Assembly: GCF_000808015.1 (NCBI RefSeq)
Contig: NZ_JWHR01000156.1
Span: 1 to 32,357 of the forward strand
Source of the DNA: Terrisporobacter othiniensis
GTDB lineage: Bacteria; Bacillota; Clostridia; Peptostreptococcales; Peptostreptococcaceae
Direction: 5' to 3'
DNA length: 32,357 bases
The notes below the pieces were generated by a model that did not search any database, had not been told where the DNA came from, and was given only the letters and a program-made list of their open reading frames with translations. The stretch's first letter is position 1. Every line of letters begins with the position of its first letter. The translations under genes were made by a program, and so were the position numbers. This document shows positions 23,930 through 31,990 of this stretch, piece by piece.

Positions 23930-24790
23930 ATGCAATCACAAGAAAAATATCCCATAGGTGAAGTTGAAAGAATCTGCAACGTTCCTATAAAAACTTTGCG
24001 ATACTACGATTCCATAAATTTAGTAATACCTTATTTCAGAGATGAAAAAAGTGGTTACAGGTATTACAACAAAGAACAAATGGTTACTATTTGTATTATT
24101 CGTAAATTAAGAATGTTAGGATTTGGATTAAAAGAAATTCAAAACATTATAAATGATAACAGAGCTCATATTTTAGAAGAAAGTATTGACTCAAAACTAA
24201 TAGAAATATCTAATGAAATAAAAAAACTGCAACAAAAATATACAGAGGGATATACATTTTCACAAAGATTGAAAAAGGGTGTGGATATTTTATCCCTATA
24301 TTCAAAAGATGATCTTACATCAAAAGGCATAACCATAGAAGAGATTCCTCAATCTTACATACTTTTTACAAAAAAACAAATGAAAAATTATTCAAACAAA
24401 GATGTTTCCTTAGAAAGATGGGTTGAATTAATAAATTTATCCAATAAGTTAAATCTAGAAAATAAAGGTTCCATAGTTGTTACTTATTATTCAAATCCTT
24501 TGGAGCAATTTTTATATAAAGATCTTGATATTGAATTTGCTATGTATTTAAAATCTCCTATTGATTTTCCTAATTGCAAGAAGTTTGGTGGATTTACAGC
24601 TGCCACTACCATACATATTGGAGATTATTCTAACATAATAAATAAACATATAGAAATGATACAGTATCTAAATAAAAGCGGATACAAAATTAATGGTAAT
24701 ATTTCTGAGGAGTTTATTATTTCTCCATTTGATGTAAACAATCCTGACGAACACGTTACTAAAATAATAATACCTATTGAAAAACCATAA
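23930..24790 (+). CDS. MerR-family regulator with GyrI-like effector domain
   Basis: This 286-residue protein has an N-terminal MerR winged helix (YPIGEVERICNVPIKTLRYY at 7-26, SGYRYYNKEQ, RKLRMLGFGLKEIQNII), a dimerising coil (about 80-120) and a C-terminal ligand-binding domain of the GyrI/BltR type (about 130-286). Such proteins sense hydrophobic cations or other small molecules and activate a neighbouring efflux or detoxification gene by untwisting a long-spacer promoter. No such target lies next to it: it is monocistronic between two terminators. AGGAGGAG precedes the start. Confidence 0.88.
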   Translation: MQSQEKYPIGEVERICNVPIKTLRYYDSINLVIPYFRDEKSGYRYYNKEQMVTICIIRKLRMLGFGLKEIQNIINDNRAHILEESIDSKLIEISNEIKKLQQKYTEGYTFSQRLKKGVDILSLYSKDDLTSKGITIEEIPQSYILFTKKQMKNYSNKDVSLERWVELINLSNKLNLENKGSIVVTYYSNPLEQFLYKDLDIEFAMYLKSPIDFPNCKKFGGFTAATTIHIGDYSNIINKHIEMIQYLNKSGYKINGNISEEFIISPFDVNNPDEHVTKIIIPIEKP

Positions 24791-24811
24791 CAAAAATGAA
24801 ATCCTTGCAAC

Positions 24812-24853
24812 AAAAAAGATATGTACCGTCACTAGACGATACATACCTTTTTT
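24812..24853 (+). terminator. terminator of the MerR-type gene
   Basis: AAAAAAGATATGTACCGTC at 24812-24830 pairs with GACGATACATACCTTTTTT at 24835-24853, with two mismatched or wobble positions and a four-base loop. Confidence 0.75.
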
Positions 24854-24873
24854 AATAATGTATTTAGGGATTC

Positions 24874-24925
24874 ACACTATGGTGCATCTTAAGGGGCTAA
24901 CACTAGGGTGTATTTTTAGGGGTTA
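24874..24925. repeat. two tandem 26-bp imperfect repeats at the operon end
   Basis: Positions 24874-24899 and 24900-24925 match at 21 of 26 positions (ACACTAtGGTG.. and ACACTAgGGTG.., each ending AGGGGyTA). The second copy contains the stop codon of the CoA-transferase gene. On the minus strand GGGTGTA/TACACCC (around 24907-24935) can form a stem, so the unit may terminate or stabilise the operon transcript. Confidence 0.6.
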
Positions 24926-26104
24926 TATTACACCCTGTTCTCTTAATTCCTTTTCCTCTTCTTCTGTTAAACCAAATACCTCTGCATTATGCTGACCTAA
25001 TAAAGGTGCTGGTGTATCTACACTACCTGGAGTTTCAGAAAGTTTCATAACACAGCCTTGGAAATATTGATCTCCAGCTGTTGGATGTTCACAGTGTACC
25101 ATCATTTCACGTGCTTGAATATGAGGATGCTCAATAGCTTCCTTAACATTTAATATAGGTCCACATGGTATACCTGCTTTATCCATAATCTCTTCCATTT
25201 CTTTTTTAGTATAATCTTTGCACCAATCTCCAATTAGATTTTGTAAGTCAGGTACATAGTTTTTACAACGTAAGTCATTTGTTGCAAATCTTGGGTCTTC
25301 TAACAATTCTTCATGATTTATAGTTTTACAGAATTTCTCAAATAATCTATCATTACCAACACCAACAGCCACAAATCCATCTTTACATTCATATACGTCA
25401 AATGGAGCTATTGATGGGTCTATATTTCCATTACGCTCTGGTATAATTCCTGCCACTGTATAATTAACAAGGGCGTTTTCAAGTAAGCTAAATATTGTAT
25501 CAACCATTGATACATCCACAAGTTGTCCTTCACCAGTTTTTTCTCTATTATAAAGAGCTATCAATAAACCTACTGTTAAGTAAATACCTGCCACGTGGTC
25601 TGCAATAGATGGTCCAACTTTTACTGGGTTATTTTCTTTGTAACCAGTAAGGTTAATCATTCCACCCATTGCTTGTGCTACTATGTCATAACAAGCTCTG
25701 TGTGAAATTGGACTATTTTGACCAAAGCCTGAACCAGATGCATATATAATAGAAGGGTTTACTTTTTTAACTGACTCATAATCTATTCCCAGCCTTTTTG
25801 TAACTCCTCCTTTGTAATTTTCCACAACCACGTCTGCATCTTTAACTAAATCGAAAAACATTTCTTTACCTTTTTCTGACTTAAGGTTAAGAGTAACACC
25901 TTTTTTATTACGGTTTACATAGCAATAAAAGCCACTTTCACCACTTTTCTCATCTATTGGACCCCATTCACGACATTGGTCACCATTTATAGGCTCAATT
26001 TTTATAACATCAGCACCATAGTCCGCCAATATCATTGTGCAAAAAGGTCCATTTAATGCTGAAGTAAGATCTACAACTTTTAATCCTTCAAGTGCCTTTT
26101 TCAT
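24923..26104 (-). CDS. family III CoA-transferase (CaiB/BaiF type)
   Basis: This 393-residue protein transfers CoA between carboxylic acids. It begins with the typical LEGLKVVDLTSALNGPFCTM (5-24) and has ADYGADVIKIEP (27-38), NRNKKGVTLNL (64-74) and PSIADHVAG, placing the catalytic aspartate at D169, the same number as in formyl-CoA transferase. It is the last gene of the seven-gene operon. In HadA-type leucine fermentation and in carnitine metabolism this family activates the substrate using the end-product CoA ester as donor; here it would load the amino or enoic acid substrate of the neighbouring ammonia-lyase-like proteins. AGGAGAG precedes the start. Confidence 0.9.
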   Translation of the reverse strand: MKKALEGLKVVDLTSALNGPFCTMILADYGADVIKIEPINGDQCREWGPIDEKSGESGFYCYVNRNKKGVTLNLKSEKGKEMFFDLVKDADVVVENYKGGVTKRLGIDYESVKKVNPSIIYASGSGFGQNSPISHRACYDIVAQAMGGMINLTGYKENNPVKVGPSIADHVAGIYLTVGLLIALYNREKTGEGQLVDVSMVDTIFSLLENALVNYTVAGIIPERNGNIDPSIAPFDVYECKDGFVAVGVGNDRLFEKFCKTINHEELLEDPRFATNDLRCKNYVPDLQNLIGDWCKDYTKKEMEEIMDKAGIPCGPILNVKEAIEHPHIQAREMMVHCEHPTAGDQYFQGCVMKLSETPGSVDTPAPLLGQHNAEVFGLTEEEEKELREQGVI

Positions 26105-26131
26105 GATTAATACTCTCCTTTATCTTCTATT

Positions 26132-26509
26132 TTAAAAAGTTTCGTAAACAAATTGTCCTACTGTTGATAGTACTGGTTCAGGAAGTACATCTATTGAACT
26201 TGGGAATGGTGGCTCTTTTGGAACTTCTATAACTTTGAAAGCTCTTACTTCTATTAATGCACGATTTCCATCGATTTTTTTAGTTCTTGCTATATATTCC
26301 ATATAATCACCTGCTTGAGATGGTGTATATAAACGTATTTTTTTAACTTCCACGCAGTGACCTGTATTTCCAAATACCTTAGCCATTAGTCTTATGGCTG
26401 CATCATTCATAAGTGTTATATTTCTAGCTCCATTTATAAGTCCTCCAAGGTAAAAAACATCTCTATTTGACATTCTATAACGAAATGTTACTGTCTGTTG
26501 TTCATTCAT
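26132..26509 (-). CDS. hotdog protein, beta-aminoacyl-CoA ammonia-lyase-like, subunit with NGAR motif
   Basis: This 125-residue single hotdog protein is related to 3-aminobutyryl-CoA ammonia-lyase (Kal) and beta-alanyl-CoA ammonia-lyase (Acl), which reversibly remove NH3 from beta-aminoacyl-CoA to give enoyl-CoA. It keeps the family GGLINGAR motif (22-29) and AGDYMEY (about 65-71). It lacks the GDVxTE and DGDxxL motifs that family members carry after it; these positions read NDAAIR and GNTGH. Its neighbour 43 bases upstream has the opposite pattern and aligns with it without gaps for about 83 residues, so the two probably form one heteromeric enzyme. The relationship comes from remembered family sequences. 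Confidence 0.72.
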   Translation of the reverse strand: MNEQQTVTFRYRMSNRDVFYLGGLINGARNITLMNDAAIRLMAKVFGNTGHCVEVKKIRLYTPSQAGDYMEYIARTKKIDGNRALIEVRAFKVIEVPKEPPFPSSIDVLPEPVLSTVGQFVYETF

Positions 26510-26552
26510 AATTCAATTCCCCTTTTCATAATATTTTTTATTTAAATTTTAA

Positions 26553-27029
26553 TTATATTTCTGCTTCAGCTTCCTCTGGAAAATCATCAAGTGGGAACCA
26601 TGGATCTGTAACTATACCATCTGGTTGCTCTCCACGTTGTAAATGTTTTTTAACTACCAAACGAACATATCCTTCTGTACAAAGAACTGGCTCATCAAAC
26701 CAAATCATATCACCTTTTTTACAATCTGTTTTTCCTTCACGAAATGCTGGAGTAGCAAGTTTATAAACTTCTATTTTGCAATCACGAGATGAATTTCCAA
26801 CTTTTATTAATGTAGCTTTGTAATCAACCATATCTCCCACATAAACATCTTTATAACATTTAACATCGTGATATCCTAGGCAAAGTGACTCATCACCATC
26901 ACACAAAATCATTTCTTCTGTTTCCACGTCACCTATAAAATCAAACTGACGTCCAATTGATATTAATCCATCTGGGTTAGCTGCATCTGCAGTTGTCATG
27001 TTATAACTTAAAAAAGACTCTTTTCTCAT
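26553..27029 (-). CDS. hotdog protein, beta-aminoacyl-CoA ammonia-lyase-like, subunit with GDVETE/DGDESL motifs
   Basis: This 158-residue hotdog protein resembles beta-alanyl-CoA ammonia-lyase of the Acl type. It has GDVETE (33-38), DGDESLCLGYHD (44-55), VYVGDMVDY (62-70) and, near the end, EPVLCTEGYVRLVVKKHLQR, all as in Acl-like proteins. The GG-L-NGAR motif near residues 20-27 is replaced by DGLISIGR. It is longer than its paralogue at both ends and has an acidic tail. A perfect GGAGG site precedes the ATG. It follows the amino acid carrier gene by 22 bases. The likely role is one half of a beta-aminoacyl-CoA ammonia-lyase; hydratase or thioesterase activity cannot be excluded. Confidence 0.75.
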   Translation of the reverse strand: MRKESFLSYNMTTADAANPDGLISIGRQFDFIGDVETEEMILCDGDESLCLGYHDVKCYKDVYVGDMVDYKATLIKVGNSSRDCKIEVYKLATPAFREGKTDCKKGDMIWFDEPVLCTEGYVRLVVKKHLQRGEQPDGIVTDPWFPLDDFPEEAEAEI

Positions 27030-27051
27030 AATAATTCCTCCAAATTTTTAT

Positions 27052-28407
27052 TTAACTAACAACATCATCTATCTTCTCTCTCTTACATCTAAATATGAAG
27101 TATCCAATAATGGCAACAAGAACTGTCCATGGAACCCATGCAAGTTTTTCAGATGATAGAGGAAGTGCCTCATAGAATTTATTTATTATGCCTAAATCTA
27201 TATTTAATTTAATTCCATAAGCGTAAATTGTATCAATAGCACCAAATACTAAGGCTGTTATCATTGCATAAGAACACACCTTTAAGTTTTTTTCATTTTG
27301 GTTGTTTGGCATAATAGCATAGTATATTACCAGTACTATTGCTGCTGGATATATTCCATCAAGTATAGGCCCTAATAATTCAAGTATTGATGAAAGTCCC
27401 ATGCAACCGAATATTGTACTAAGTACTAATATGGAAATAGATGCCTTCTTGTAATCAATTTTTCCCTGTGTTGTGTCTACGAAAAATTCTGCGCATCCAG
27501 AAGTCATTCCTATTGCAGTAGTAAGAGCTGCAAAGAATAGTGCTACTGAAAATAAAACTCCACCAGCTTTTCCTAATAATTGTGTAGCAACTTCCGTATA
27601 AAGAGCTGTGTATGTTAAATCTATTGTGCCTCCTGTTGAAGCACCTATTAACATATGACATAGATGTGTAAGAGTTAAAAGTGCAATACCTATTATGCCT
27701 ACTCTAATAATGTTTTTGCTCATACGATCTTCTGAAATACCCTTTTCTTTTAATGAGTTTAATATAACTACGCCAAATATTAGGGCACAAAGTATTTCCG
27801 CTGTTGCATATCCATTAGTAAAACCATAGGAAAAAGCTGAACCTTCATAAGATTTTGCCACTGGTGTTGATATTGGATCTATAAGTCCCTTACCTACAAC
27901 GATTATTACAATAATAATAAGTAGTGGGAATAAAATCTGAGAGATACGATCCATTGTTTTCCCTGGGCTAATTAAAAACACATAAGTTACTAGATAAAAT
28001 ATAATTGTAAATATAATAAGTGGTAATCTAGATTGTGAATTTAGTCCAAATGCTTGAACTATTGAGTCCCATGCTGCTGCGCTCATACGAGGAATAGCAT
28101 ATAGGGGACCAAGTATTACAATTGTTAATACTGTATAAAATTTTCCTAATTTATTTCCTAAAACACGAGTTGCAATTTTACTATAACTACCATTTCCTCT
28201 TGATAAAGCAACATAAGCAAGTAGTGTAAGTAACAATGATGTGATAAACGCACCAGCAAAAGCTATTAATACAGATGAGCCACTTTCTTTTCCCCAGTTC
28301 ATTGGCCAAACCATGCTAGATGCCCCAAAGTGCATGGAAAACAATGCCCCACCCATCATAAATAAAGCAGGTAGTTTTAAATCTCCATTTTTATTTAAAT
28401 TATTCAT
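27052..28407 (-). CDS. brnQ: BrnQ-type (LIVCS) amino acid carrier
   Basis: This 451-residue protein has about twelve hydrophobic segments and the branched-chain amino acid:cation symporter pattern: ALFSMHFGASSMVWPMNWGK near the N-terminus, LGPLYAIPRMSAAAWDS (about 98-114) and TTAIGMTSGCAEFF (about 292-305). The family imports leucine, isoleucine and valine with Na+ or H+. Its place in the middle of a CoA-based amino acid degradation operon, with 24 and 22 bases to its neighbours, says that it brings in the operon's substrate, which may be a branched or a beta-amino acid rather than a standard branched-chain one. Confidence 0.88.
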   Translation of the reverse strand: MNNLNKNGDLKLPALFMMGGALFSMHFGASSMVWPMNWGKESGSSVLIAFAGAFITSLLLTLLAYVALSRGNGSYSKIATRVLGNKLGKFYTVLTIVILGPLYAIPRMSAAAWDSIVQAFGLNSQSRLPLIIFTIIFYLVTYVFLISPGKTMDRISQILFPLLIIIVIIVVGKGLIDPISTPVAKSYEGSAFSYGFTNGYATAEILCALIFGVVILNSLKEKGISEDRMSKNIIRVGIIGIALLTLTHLCHMLIGASTGGTIDLTYTALYTEVATQLLGKAGGVLFSVALFFAALTTAIGMTSGCAEFFVDTTQGKIDYKKASISILVLSTIFGCMGLSSILELLGPILDGIYPAAIVLVIYYAIMPNNQNEKNLKVCSYAMITALVFGAIDTIYAYGIKLNIDLGIINKFYEALPLSSEKLAWVPWTVLVAIIGYFIFRCKREKIDDVVS

Positions 28408-28431
28408 TTATATCCTCCATACATCTATTGC

Positions 28432-29538
28432 TTATTTATTTTCTTTGGCTTCTCTTATGCTGTCTATCATCATTGGAACAATTTTAAATAAATCTCCATT
28501 TATACCAAAGTCAGCACAATCAAATATTGGTGCTTTCTCGTCTTTGTTTACTGCAATAATCAAATCTGAGTCTTGCATACCTGCTTTGTGTTGAATTGCT
28601 CCTGATATACCTAAGGCAACATATACTTTTGGATGAACTGTTTTTCCTGTTTGACCTACTTGGTGATCTGCTGATAACCATCCAGAATCTATAACAGCAC
28701 GGCTACCTCCAACAACTCCTCCACCAAAAGCATCTGCAAGTTCATTAGCAAGTTTTATTCCTTTTTCAATATCTTTACTAATTCCACGACCTACAGAAAC
28801 AATAATATCTGCTCCTACAAGGTCAACCATTTGTTTAGCTTCTTTTACAACTTCAAGTACTTTTGTCTTTAAATCTTTTTCATCTATGTTAACTGGATAA
28901 ATTTCTACTTCACAAGAACTTGCTTTTTCTTCACTAAACTCGACTTTTTTCATAACTCCTGGTCTAACAGTTGACATACAAGGTCTAAATCTAGGACATA
29001 TTATAGTAGCCATTAAATGACCACCAAAAGCAGGTCTTGTCATTTTTAAATTTGTATCTTCCATTTTGAATTTTGTTTTTGATAAATCAAGAGTAGAAGA
29101 TGTTTTTATAAATTCCACATAATTATTCATATCTATATCAAGATGTGTACAGTCTGCTGTAAGTCCTGTGTGCAGTCTAGCTGCACATCTTGGTGCCAAA
29201 TCTCTTCCTATATTAGACGCACCAATTAAAATAACTTCTGGTTTTTTGTCCATTACTACATCACAAAATACTTTTGTATATGCATCTGTAGTATATTGCT
29301 CAAGATTTTCATCATCACAAACTATTATTTTGTCAGCTCCATAACCACCTAACTCTTTTGCCAAATGACTTATGTTATGACCAAGTAATACTCCTATTAA
29401 TTTTGCTCCTTTTTCATCAGCTAATTTTCTACCTTCACTTATTAATTCAAAATTTGTATTCATTAACTGTCCATGACGTTGTTCACAAAATACCCAAATA
29501 TCTTTAAATTCTTCTATATGAGAACTATTGAATTCCAT
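28432..29538 (-). CDS. etfA: electron transfer flavoprotein alpha subunit
   Basis: This 368-residue protein is EtfA, which with EtfB shuttles electrons to the acyl-CoA dehydrogenase. The N-terminal domain has IWVFCEQRHGQLMNTNFELI (14-33) and ILIGASNIGRDLAPRCAARL. The FAD-binding C-terminal domain has VGGSRAVIDSGWLSADHQVG, then QTGKTVHPKVYVALGISGAI and QDSDLIIAVNKDEKAPIF. It is somewhat longer than house-keeping EtfA, with an N-terminal extension and an insertion around RFRPCMSTVRPG, as in EtfA proteins of fermentative enoyl-CoA reductases. It lies 21 bases after etfB. Confidence 0.93.
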   Translation of the reverse strand: MEFNSSHIEEFKDIWVFCEQRHGQLMNTNFELISEGRKLADEKGAKLIGVLLGHNISHLAKELGGYGADKIIVCDDENLEQYTTDAYTKVFCDVVMDKKPEVILIGASNIGRDLAPRCAARLHTGLTADCTHLDIDMNNYVEFIKTSSTLDLSKTKFKMEDTNLKMTRPAFGGHLMATIICPRFRPCMSTVRPGVMKKVEFSEEKASSCEVEIYPVNIDEKDLKTKVLEVVKEAKQMVDLVGADIIVSVGRGISKDIEKGIKLANELADAFGGGVVGGSRAVIDSGWLSADHQVGQTGKTVHPKVYVALGISGAIQHKAGMQDSDLIIAVNKDEKAPIFDCADFGINGDLFKIVPMMIDSIREAKENK

Positions 29539-29559
29539 ATTTGTTGTCTCCTTTCATTA

Positions 29560-30363
29560 TTAAATAACATGTAATTTTTTCAATTCATCTACTAAATTGG
29601 CAACTGTTTCTTTACTATCACCTTCAAGCATTTTTCCAACGCCTTTTTGTGGAGGTGTAAATGACTTAAATATATTTGTAGGAGAACCTTTAAGTCCTAT
29701 AGTATCTACTTCAATCAATGGCTCATCTTTTAGAGCATTAAAATCAAGAACAGTAAGCTCTTTAGAATAACATTCCATAATTCCATTAATAGTCATATAA
29801 CGAGGTACTATATTATCTTCTTTTACACATGTTATAAGACAAGGAGTTTCAACATCCACCATCATATATCCGTCTTCAAGCATACGTTTTATAGTTAATT
29901 TGTTTTTATCTTTTTTAATTGTTGCTGCATAAGTAACTTGAGGTATGTTTAATTTTTCTGCAATTTGTGGTCCAACTTGAGCTGTATCTCCATCTATTGC
30001 TTGACGTCCACAGAAAATTATATCTTCATCACTTATACCTAAATGAGTAATTGCTGCTGCTATAATTTGTGATGTGGCAAAAGTGTCTGAACCACCAAAT
30101 TCACGAGAAGATATTAAAACAGCGTCATTCGCTCCCATTGCAAGAATTTCACGAAGCATATTTTCTGCTTGAGGAGGTCCCATTGTTACTGCTGTTACTT
30201 TGCATCCTAGTTCATCTTTTATTTCTAAAGCTTGCTCTATTGCAACCATATCATCAGGATTTATAATAGTAGCCATAGATCCACGATTAAGTGTTCCATC
30301 TGGGTTAACAGCTACTTTTCCAGATGTGTCTGGTACTTGTTTAACACAAACATAAATTCTCAT
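29560..30363 (-). CDS. etfB: electron transfer flavoprotein beta subunit
   Basis: I choose ATG 30363 (MRIYVCVKQVPDTSGKVAVN); an in-frame GTG 12 bases upstream lies too close to the AAAGGAG ribosome site. The 267-residue EtfB shows NPDDMVAIEQALEIKDELG, CKVTAVTMGPPQAENMLREI, FCGRQAIDGDTAQVGPQIAE and VETPCLITCVKEDN. It pairs with the EtfA encoded next. In clostridia such Etf pairs either donate electrons from NADH to an enoyl-CoA reductase or bifurcate them to ferredoxin; the sequence alone does not settle which. It follows the dehydrogenase gene by about 22 bases. Confidence 0.93.
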   Translation of the reverse strand: MRIYVCVKQVPDTSGKVAVNPDGTLNRGSMATIINPDDMVAIEQALEIKDELGCKVTAVTMGPPQAENMLREILAMGANDAVLISSREFGGSDTFATSQIIAAAITHLGISDEDIIFCGRQAIDGDTAQVGPQIAEKLNIPQVTYAATIKKDKNKLTIKRMLEDGYMMVDVETPCLITCVKEDNIVPRYMTINGIMECYSKELTVLDFNALKDEPLIEVDTIGLKGSPTNIFKSFTPPQKGVGKMLEGDSKETVANLVDELKKLHVI

Positions 30364-30385
30364 TATTTCATCCACTCCTTTTTCC

Positions 30386-31528
30386 CTATTTCATAACTGC
30401 TCTTGCTATAACTACTTTGTGAATTTCAGAAGTTCCCTCATAAATTTCAGTAATCTTAGCATCACGATACATTCTTTCAAGTGGGTAGTCTTTCATATAA
30501 CCATATCCACCATGAATTTGGAGTGCCAAATTCGTTACAAAACGTGCATTTTCTGCCGCATTAAGTTTACACATAGCAGCCTCTGTTGTGTGAGGTTTGC
30601 CTGCATCTTTTAAATATGCTGCCTTATAAACAAGTGACTGCGCTGCTTCTGTTTTAGTTGCCATATCAGCTATATACCACTGAATTCCTTGTAAAGCACC
30701 TATAGGTTTTCCAAACTGAATACGTTCTTTTGTATATTTAACTGATAGTTCCAAAGCTCCCTGAGCTACACCTACTGCTTGAGCACCTGTTCCTATACGA
30801 GCACCATCAAGTGCTTGCATTGCTATTTTAAATCCTTGACCTTCTTTTCCCAAAAGGTTAGATGCCGGAACTCTACAATCTTCAAATATCAACTCCGCAG
30901 TTTCTGAACCAGCAAGACCCATTTTCGACTCTACTTTACCAATACTAAATCCTGGAGTTCCTTTTTCAACTATTATTGCTGACATACCCTTTAGTCCCTT
31001 TTCTGGTTGAGTTAGAGCAAATACTATTAACACTTCTGCACGGCTGCCTCCAGAAATAAAACATTTAGTACCATTTAGCACATACTCATTTGTTTCAGGG
31101 TCAAATATGGCAGTAGTTTTTGCTGAACCTGCATCAGAACCTGCATTTGGTTCAGTTAAAGCAAAAGCTCCCAAAGATCCGCCCTTAGTAAGTTTTGGTA
31201 GGAATTTTTGTTTTTGTTCTTCATTACCATGTTTATAAATAGCGTGAGGAGCTATTAAATGGATTGATAATATGGCTGCTGAAGACATACATTTCTTTGC
31301 AAACTCACTAACTGCCAATACTTCTTCCAAAGCACCGCCACCTGAACCACCATACTCTTTTGGAACACCAATACCTGTGAATCCTACTTCTGCCATTTTC
31401 TTGAAGTTATCTACTGGAAAAGTATGCTCCTTATCAATTTCTGCTGCTACTGGATCTAATTGTTCATCTGCAAATTGTTGAGCCAACTTTTTTATCATTT
31501 CTTGCTCTTTACTTAATGAAAAATCCAT
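30386..31528 (-). CDS. short-chain acyl-CoA dehydrogenase (enoyl-CoA reductase role)
   Basis: This 380-residue flavoprotein shows the full acyl-CoA dehydrogenase pattern: FALTEPNAGSDAGSAKTTA (about 135-153), the FISGG segment, GFKIAMQALDGARIGTGAQA, RIQFGKPIGALQGIQWYIAD, LQIHGGYGYMKDYPLERMYR and EIYEGTSEI, in which E364 is the catalytic base by analogy with medium-chain enzymes. It is close to butyryl-CoA dehydrogenases. As first gene of the operon with EtfBA it most likely works in the reductive direction, turning an enoyl-CoA (acrylyl-, crotonyl- or a branched analogue) into the saturated acyl-CoA. It has its own consensus-like promoter upstream. Confidence 0.93.
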   Translation of the reverse strand: MDFSLSKEQEMIKKLAQQFADEQLDPVAAEIDKEHTFPVDNFKKMAEVGFTGIGVPKEYGGSGGGALEEVLAVSEFAKKCMSSAAILSIHLIAPHAIYKHGNEEQKQKFLPKLTKGGSLGAFALTEPNAGSDAGSAKTTAIFDPETNEYVLNGTKCFISGGSRAEVLIVFALTQPEKGLKGMSAIIVEKGTPGFSIGKVESKMGLAGSETAELIFEDCRVPASNLLGKEGQGFKIAMQALDGARIGTGAQAVGVAQGALELSVKYTKERIQFGKPIGALQGIQWYIADMATKTEAAQSLVYKAAYLKDAGKPHTTEAAMCKLNAAENARFVTNLALQIHGGYGYMKDYPLERMYRDAKITEIYEGTSEIHKVVIARAVMK

Positions 31529-31886
31529 GTGTTATTCCATCCTTTCTCAATTTATTTCCCATACATCTCTAATCAATTTTTACTTAATTTTTTATTTCTC
31601 TTAATTACTACTTTTGCTTAATTACTTCATTGATATTTTTTTAATTTATCATCTTAATTAAGTTATATCTTCTATAGCGACTGTACTGTCAACTGTTTAA
31701 AACTTGCTAATTTCAAGGCCTTTAATTGATATAATCAAAACTCTCCACCCACTGTATCCTCCTAAAAAACTTTTTTTAGATATTTTGCTTATGTATATAA
31801 AGAAAACAAGAATTTTTTAGCTTTTCATATCTAAAATCCCCTTGTTTTTTTGGTAGACTTTTCTTGTGAAATAATTATTTTCCTCA
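31529..31886. other. leader and upstream region of the operon
   Basis: There is no supported gene. It contains the promoter and palindrome described separately, an AT-rich leader of about 135 bases, and a stray AGGAGG on the minus strand near 31760 followed only by a frame of a few codons. Confidence 0.5.
31662..31692 (-). promoter_or_regulatory. promoter of the acyl-CoA dehydrogenase operon
   Basis: On the minus strand TTGACA (31692-31687) is followed at 17 bp by GATATA and at 19 bp by TATAAC, about 135 bases before the first start codon. A 13-bp palindrome, TTGATATAATCAA at 31726-31738, lies just upstream and could bind a regulator; none is encoded nearby. Confidence 0.5.
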
Positions 31887-31946
31887 TAAAAAATTTGCTT
31901 TGCTTGAGCGACGTGTCGGCGAAACACTTTAAGCCACTGCGTGGGC
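31887..31946. repeat. GC-rich dispersed repeat, copy 2
   Basis: Positions 31902-31946 are identical over 45 bp to 7048-7092, and the similarity extends 15 bp to the left. Only one unit is present here. It lies between the operon promoter region and the GNAT pseudogene, with no gene in it. Confidence 0.85.
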
Positions 31947-31990
31947 TCTTCCTTACAATTAAAAAATGACCTATAAATAGGTCATAAAAA

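Noticed and set aside
24923..31528. Carnitine or gamma-butyrobetaine reduction operon
   Set aside because: The CoA-transferase, dehydrogenase and Etf set would fit, but the carrier is BrnQ-like, not BCCT, and two ammonia-lyase-like hotdog proteins are present.
24923..31528. Classical HadABC leucine reduction cluster
   Set aside because: There are no 2-hydroxyacyl-CoA dehydratase subunits, no activator ATPase and no lactate dehydrogenase-like gene in the operon.
7033..31946. GC-rich repeat pair as attachment sites of one mobile element
   Set aside because: The 25 kb between them holds mainly chromosomal metabolic and regulatory genes and no integrase, and copy 1 has an additional tandem unit.
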